Positions 16,646 to 19,271 of a stretch of DNA of 19,271 nt are shown piece after piece. Below the pieces are notes generated by a model. It saw only the letters and a program-made list of their open reading frames with translations, had not been told where the DNA came from and did not search any database. The stretch's first letter is position 1. Each line of letters opens with the position of its first letter. The position numbers and the translations under genes are program-made. The stretch spans positions 1 through 19,271 of the forward strand of contig JALOBU010000039.1 of the NCBI GenBank assembly GCA_023228145.1, written 5' to 3'. Origin of the DNA: Bacteroidales bacterium. GTDB lineage: Bacteria; Bacteroidota; Bacteroidia; Bacteroidales; CAIWKO01.

Positions 16646-17054
16646 GTTAATATCGTTTATTTCAATGATAATAAAGATGTTGTTTTTTTTAACGATTTTA
16701 GAATATAATGTTGGGTGTTTTGTCTTTCTTTAAATTCATGCAAAAAGTAATGTATTCCGACCTGTTACAGGTGCAGATTATGACCGATATGCCTGATGGA
16801 GTATTGTTTTTATACAATTGATAAGGTTTTTTTTCTTTCTTAATTAATAATGTTGAATGGTTTATCGTCAGTAGTAAAAACGAAAAAATTGGCACTCCAA
16901 AAAAACTGATAAGCAAAGAATATGGCTCCGGAAAAATAAAATAATTTTATTGTATAATTTATGATGAATAACAAAGATTTCAAAAGTGACTGCTTTGTAT
17001 AAAGAAGTTAAACTGCACCACTTGTAACAATTACCTGCCATACGCTGGAATTTC
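16646..17054 (-). other. 409-bp gap between two GT-C genes
   Basis: Besides the GT2 remnant, this AT-rich stretch holds only short frames; one at 16868-17137 overlaps the end of the gene at 17055. ACCTGTTACAGGT at 16760-16772 is a short palindrome within the remnant. I see no convincing TAnnTTTG promoter, RNA gene or terminator. The gap breaks an otherwise compact operon and may be a deletion scar. Confidence 0.5.
16698..16916 (-). pseudogene. Remnant of a GT2 glycosyltransferase gene
   Basis: A 72-codon open frame includes SGISVIICTCNRSEYI, which is the unmistakable first strand and loop of a family 2 glycosyltransferase and resembles FGISVIICTHNRVKRL in the intact gene at 15152. The frame stops about 13 codons later, and none of the nucleotide- or metal-binding motifs follow. 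A hydrophobic stretch precedes the motif. The simplest reading is a gene that lost most of its catalytic domain by deletion. Expression of a 72-residue product cannot be excluded. Confidence 0.6.
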
Positions 17055-18587
17055 TTATGTGTTTTCGACAAATATTGCAAATTCTGTATCATCTTTAAGT
17101 ATATCTGTATATCGTTTTCTTTGGAAATTACTCTCATTAAAAAATTTTTCAGTCAGGCCTTTATTTAGAAAAAGTATCATCTTTGGTTCTCCTATCATGT
17201 CAGAAAACATTCTTTCCTTAAACCATGAGTACCAGTCATTTGTTAACATTTTCTCAAAATTAGAGTACGTGCTCCATTTAGTGGAGTCTTCCATTGCATA
17301 AGCATATAATTTAATATTTTTCGTAAGTGATAAATATGTATGCAAAGATAGTGACCGTTCGTGAGAATTAGCAGGATGTGCAACTAAAAGTACATTTGAA
17401 GGTTCTTGATAATTGGTAATAATTGAAGATAAAAAAACTTTAGTTCTCCTTCCTTCTTCGGTAAATAGAAGACCATTAACGTATGAAACTTCCATCAATT
17501 TCAGACAAAGTGTTAAAACGACAGCAATAAATAAAAAGCTTAACCGACGGAAATTCAATCGTGCTTCTTTCATTAATGAAACAGTGAATAATGCAATACC
17601 CAATATAGATGGCACCATATATCGCGATCCCATTCCGCTCTTAGCATGCAAAATTAAATTTGGAACTATAATAAGAACACAAAAAGTAAACGGAAAAAAT
17701 ATTTGCCTGAAAAAATTGTTGACTTTCTTTTCTTCTATCATTCGAAAGCATAACATGCTAAACAGTATTGCATCCATGATTAAATACCATAATAAATTTG
17801 TTTTCACAATTGATAAGATACCTGATAATAAAGCACCGAAACCTTCATCATATAATCCTGCATAACCTGTTTTATCAGTACCTACAACAATAAAAATAAT
17901 TAACAGGCTTATTATCATTACAATAAAAGGAATAAGAAGCAAACGATTCTTTAAAACAGCTTCTTTAATGCTTAAACCGTATAAATCTTTTTCATACCAG
18001 ATTTTAAATATTAAAAAAGCAGGAATAATGATGATAAAACTCTCTTTCGATAATGCAGCACAAATCAAAAAGAAACAAAATAAAGATGTGTTCAATAAAT
18101 ATTTCTTTTTGCAGTTGACCATGAAAAAGAATGCTGCGCCAAGAAAAGCCATTCCGATGGTTTCGCTGGTTCCTAATCGCCACCATATTTCCACTTGGAG
18201 TCCAGCGAAGGTCAATGCCAGAAAGCAAAATGATTCTATTATTGAATATTTCATCTTTCTCATTCCCATATAAAACAAAACAAGGGAAATTAAAATCAAA
18301 AAAACATTGTACACGGATAATGCTGTGAAATCATTACCAAATATTTGTGTTTTCAGTACACGATGAAAATAGAACAGAGGTAGAAACCGTGAATCAAAAC
18401 TAGACTTAACCCAATTTAAAGCAACCGTGGTAAAAGAATTTTTTGATAGCTCATTATTGATATTTAGAATCTCATGGTCATCAAAAAAGTGATACCCGGA
18501 TGTAACAGTCCCTGTAATTCCGAAATATGTGATACATAATATTATAATAAGAATTATAGCCAATATGTCTTTTGTACGTGATTTCAT
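17055..18587 (-). CDS. GT-C-like membrane protein, distantly similar to the TPR-bearing gene at 5913
   Basis: The 510-residue product starts at ATG 18587 with a membrane helix (about 8-24), followed by an outer loop with FFDDHE (34-39), FLPLFYFHRV (68-77), WWRLGTSETIGMAF (135-148) and LSKESFIIIIPAFL (179-192). The same order of FDD, (R)xLP/RPV and (S/T)KE(S/N) motifs occurs in the protein encoded at 5913, so the membrane domains are probably related. In place of TPRs it has a C-terminal soluble domain of about 140 residues with an AHPANSHERS segment. About ten membrane segments are expected. The likely role is transfer of sugar from a polyprenyl carrier in the periplasm. It lies 74 bp downstream of the isomerase gene. 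Confidence 0.7.
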   Translation of the reverse strand: MKSRTKDILAIILIIILCITYFGITGTVTSGYHFFDDHEILNINNELSKNSFTTVALNWVKSSFDSRFLPLFYFHRVLKTQIFGNDFTALSVYNVFLILISLVLFYMGMRKMKYSIIESFCFLALTFAGLQVEIWWRLGTSETIGMAFLGAAFFFMVNCKKKYLLNTSLFCFFLICAALSKESFIIIIPAFLIFKIWYEKDLYGLSIKEAVLKNRLLLIPFIVMIISLLIIFIVVGTDKTGYAGLYDEGFGALLSGILSIVKTNLLWYLIMDAILFSMLCFRMIEEKKVNNFFRQIFFPFTFCVLIIVPNLILHAKSGMGSRYMVPSILGIALFTVSLMKEARLNFRRLSFLFIAVVLTLCLKLMEVSYVNGLLFTEEGRRTKVFLSSIITNYQEPSNVLLVAHPANSHERSLSLHTYLSLTKNIKLYAYAMEDSTKWSTYSNFEKMLTNDWYSWFKERMFSDMIGEPKMILFLNKGLTEKFFNESNFQRKRYTDILKDDTEFAIFVENT

Positions 18588-18661
18588 AATATTTTGAAGT
18601 CTATTATCAAAAATTCAATTTTTCACACATTCATTTCCACATTCTTTAAAATAATATACAT

Positions 18662-19228
18662 TTAATGCCGGGTAAATTTGTTGCGTAATTCTATTGCAAT
18701 GTAATGGAAAATGGTTGAATGTATACTTTCGACTAGACCAAAATCATTAACAGGGATATGAATATTTATTTTTGATTGCTTTTTCAGTTTACCACCGTCA
18801 AAACCGGTAATACCTATTACAGCCATTTTTTGTTTATGAGCATAATTAACTGCGGCGACAACATTTTTACTGTTACCCGAACAACTTATAGCTATTAAAA
18901 CATCACCATCATTGGTAAAAGTTCTAAGCTGAGAAGTAAAAATATTCTCAAACCCAAAATCGTTAGCAACTGCAGTAATAAAAGAAACATTATCTGTCAG
19001 GCTAATAGTTTTAATTCTTTTTTCTTTTTTTTGATAATAAATACTTACTCTAGAAAGATCCTGTGCCAGATGAGAAGCATTTGATGCTGACCCGCCATTA
19101 CCGATGATAAAAACAGTTTTATTACTAATACAAGCTTTGTAAATTAGAGCTATTACCTTTTCAATTTCTTCTTTATTTATTTTGTCAAGATTGTTTTTAA
19201 CTTCACTGATATAGCTATTTATTTCCAT
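18662..19228 (-). CDS. gmhA: SIS-domain phosphoheptose isomerase, GmhA-like
   Basis: The 188-residue length matches GmhA, which converts sedoheptulose 7-phosphate to D-glycero-D-manno-heptose 7-phosphate, the first step of ADP- or GDP-heptose synthesis. FIIGNGGSASNASHLAQDL (40-58), NDFGFENIF (90-97), ISCSGNS (114-120) and GITGFDGGK define the SIS sugar-phosphate site. A His in the last helix (H175, STIFHYI) aligns with the catalytic His of E. coli GmhA. The residue aligned with catalytic Glu65 is Asp57, as I recall the E. coli sequence. A strong AGGAGG lies 5 bases before ATG 19228. A stop codon at 19253-19251 in one upstream frame could end a preceding gene, but too little is visible. Another SIS-family isomerase remains possible. 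Confidence 0.75.
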   Translation of the reverse strand: MEINSYISEVKNNLDKINKEEIEKVIALIYKACISNKTVFIIGNGGSASNASHLAQDLSRVSIYYQKKEKRIKTISLTDNVSFITAVANDFGFENIFTSQLRTFTNDGDVLIAISCSGNSKNVVAAVNYAHKQKMAVIGITGFDGGKLKKQSKINIHIPVNDFGLVESIHSTIFHYIAIELRNKFTRH

Positions 19229-19233
19229 GAGTA

Positions 19234-19239
19234 CCTCCT
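19234..19239 (-). promoter_or_regulatory. Strong ribosome binding site of the GmhA-like gene
   Basis: AGGAGG on the minus strand, 5 bases before the ATG at 19228-19226. It fixes the start codon. It stands out because most starts in this window have no Shine-Dalgarno sequence. Confidence 0.75.
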
Positions 19240-19271
19240 GTAATTAAAAATTATTTTTTGACCGAATTTCT

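Noticed and set aside
16760..16772. Inverted repeat ACCTGTTACAGGT as an operator or recombination site
   Set aside because: It coincides with the codons for the CTCNRS motif of the GT2 remnant and has no second copy nearby that I could find.
16868..17137. 89-codon minus-strand frame
   Set aside because: Its first half overlaps the end of the GT-C gene in another frame and the rest has no motif; at most it is part of the degraded stretch.
17413..17865. 150-codon plus-strand open frame
   Set aside because: It lies wholly antisense to the well-supported GT-C gene at 17055-18587, has no recognisable motif and is Ser/Asn/Lys-rich as expected of a shadow frame in AT-rich DNA.

Overview
The window looks like a chromosomal accessory region of an AT-rich member of the Bacteroidota. 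The clearest signs are a very large secreted protein ending in a type IX secretion (T9SS) type A sorting domain, start sites that mostly lack a Shine-Dalgarno sequence, and TAnnTTTG-like promoter elements. No tRNA, rRNA, CRISPR array, transposase or integrase was seen.

Region 1 (1-5654, minus strand) is one open reading frame that leaves the window at its C-terminus. At least 1,884 residues are visible. They comprise a signal peptide, a cysteine-rich module with 14 Cys, a long series of Ig/PKD-like beta-sandwich modules (including three tandem 87-residue repeats), a carboxypeptidase-regulatory-like domain, a dockerin-like segment, a cohesin-like domain and an almost complete T9SS sorting domain. 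It is probably a cell-surface adhesin or structural protein.

Region 2 (5655-5912) is an AT-rich intergenic gap between divergent genes, with candidate promoters for both directions. Region 3 (5913-11934, plus strand) is a five-gene glycan operon: a GT-C membrane protein with TPR repeats (TMTC-like), a DPM1-like family 2 glycosyltransferase with C-terminal membrane helices, a family 9 (heptosyltransferase-like) enzyme, a GT4 enzyme and a rhamnosyltransferase-like GT2. The last four genes abut, overlap or lie within 12 bp of each other.

Region 4 (11981-19228, minus strand) converges on region 3. In transcription order it holds a GmhA-like sedoheptulose-7-phosphate isomerase, a GT-C membrane protein, a 409-bp gap with the remnant of a GT2 gene, a second GT-C membrane protein, two GT2 genes and a GT4 gene. 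The last four are tightly packed, two of the junctions being ATGA overlaps. The GT4 gene is much richer in GC over its 5' two thirds than its neighbours, which suggests recent acquisition or a mosaic origin.

Together the nine intact glycosyltransferase-type genes and the isomerase suggest assembly of a heptose-containing surface glycan from both nucleotide-sugar and polyprenyl-phosphate-sugar donors. No flippase, polymerase or ligase gene is visible, so the locus must continue outside the window or serve a different pathway. The most interesting idea is that the TMTC-like/DPM1-like pair glycosylates secreted beta-sandwich proteins such as the neighbouring T9SS cargo, parallel to eukaryotic TMTC O-mannosylation of cadherins. 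That is inference, not shown by the sequence.
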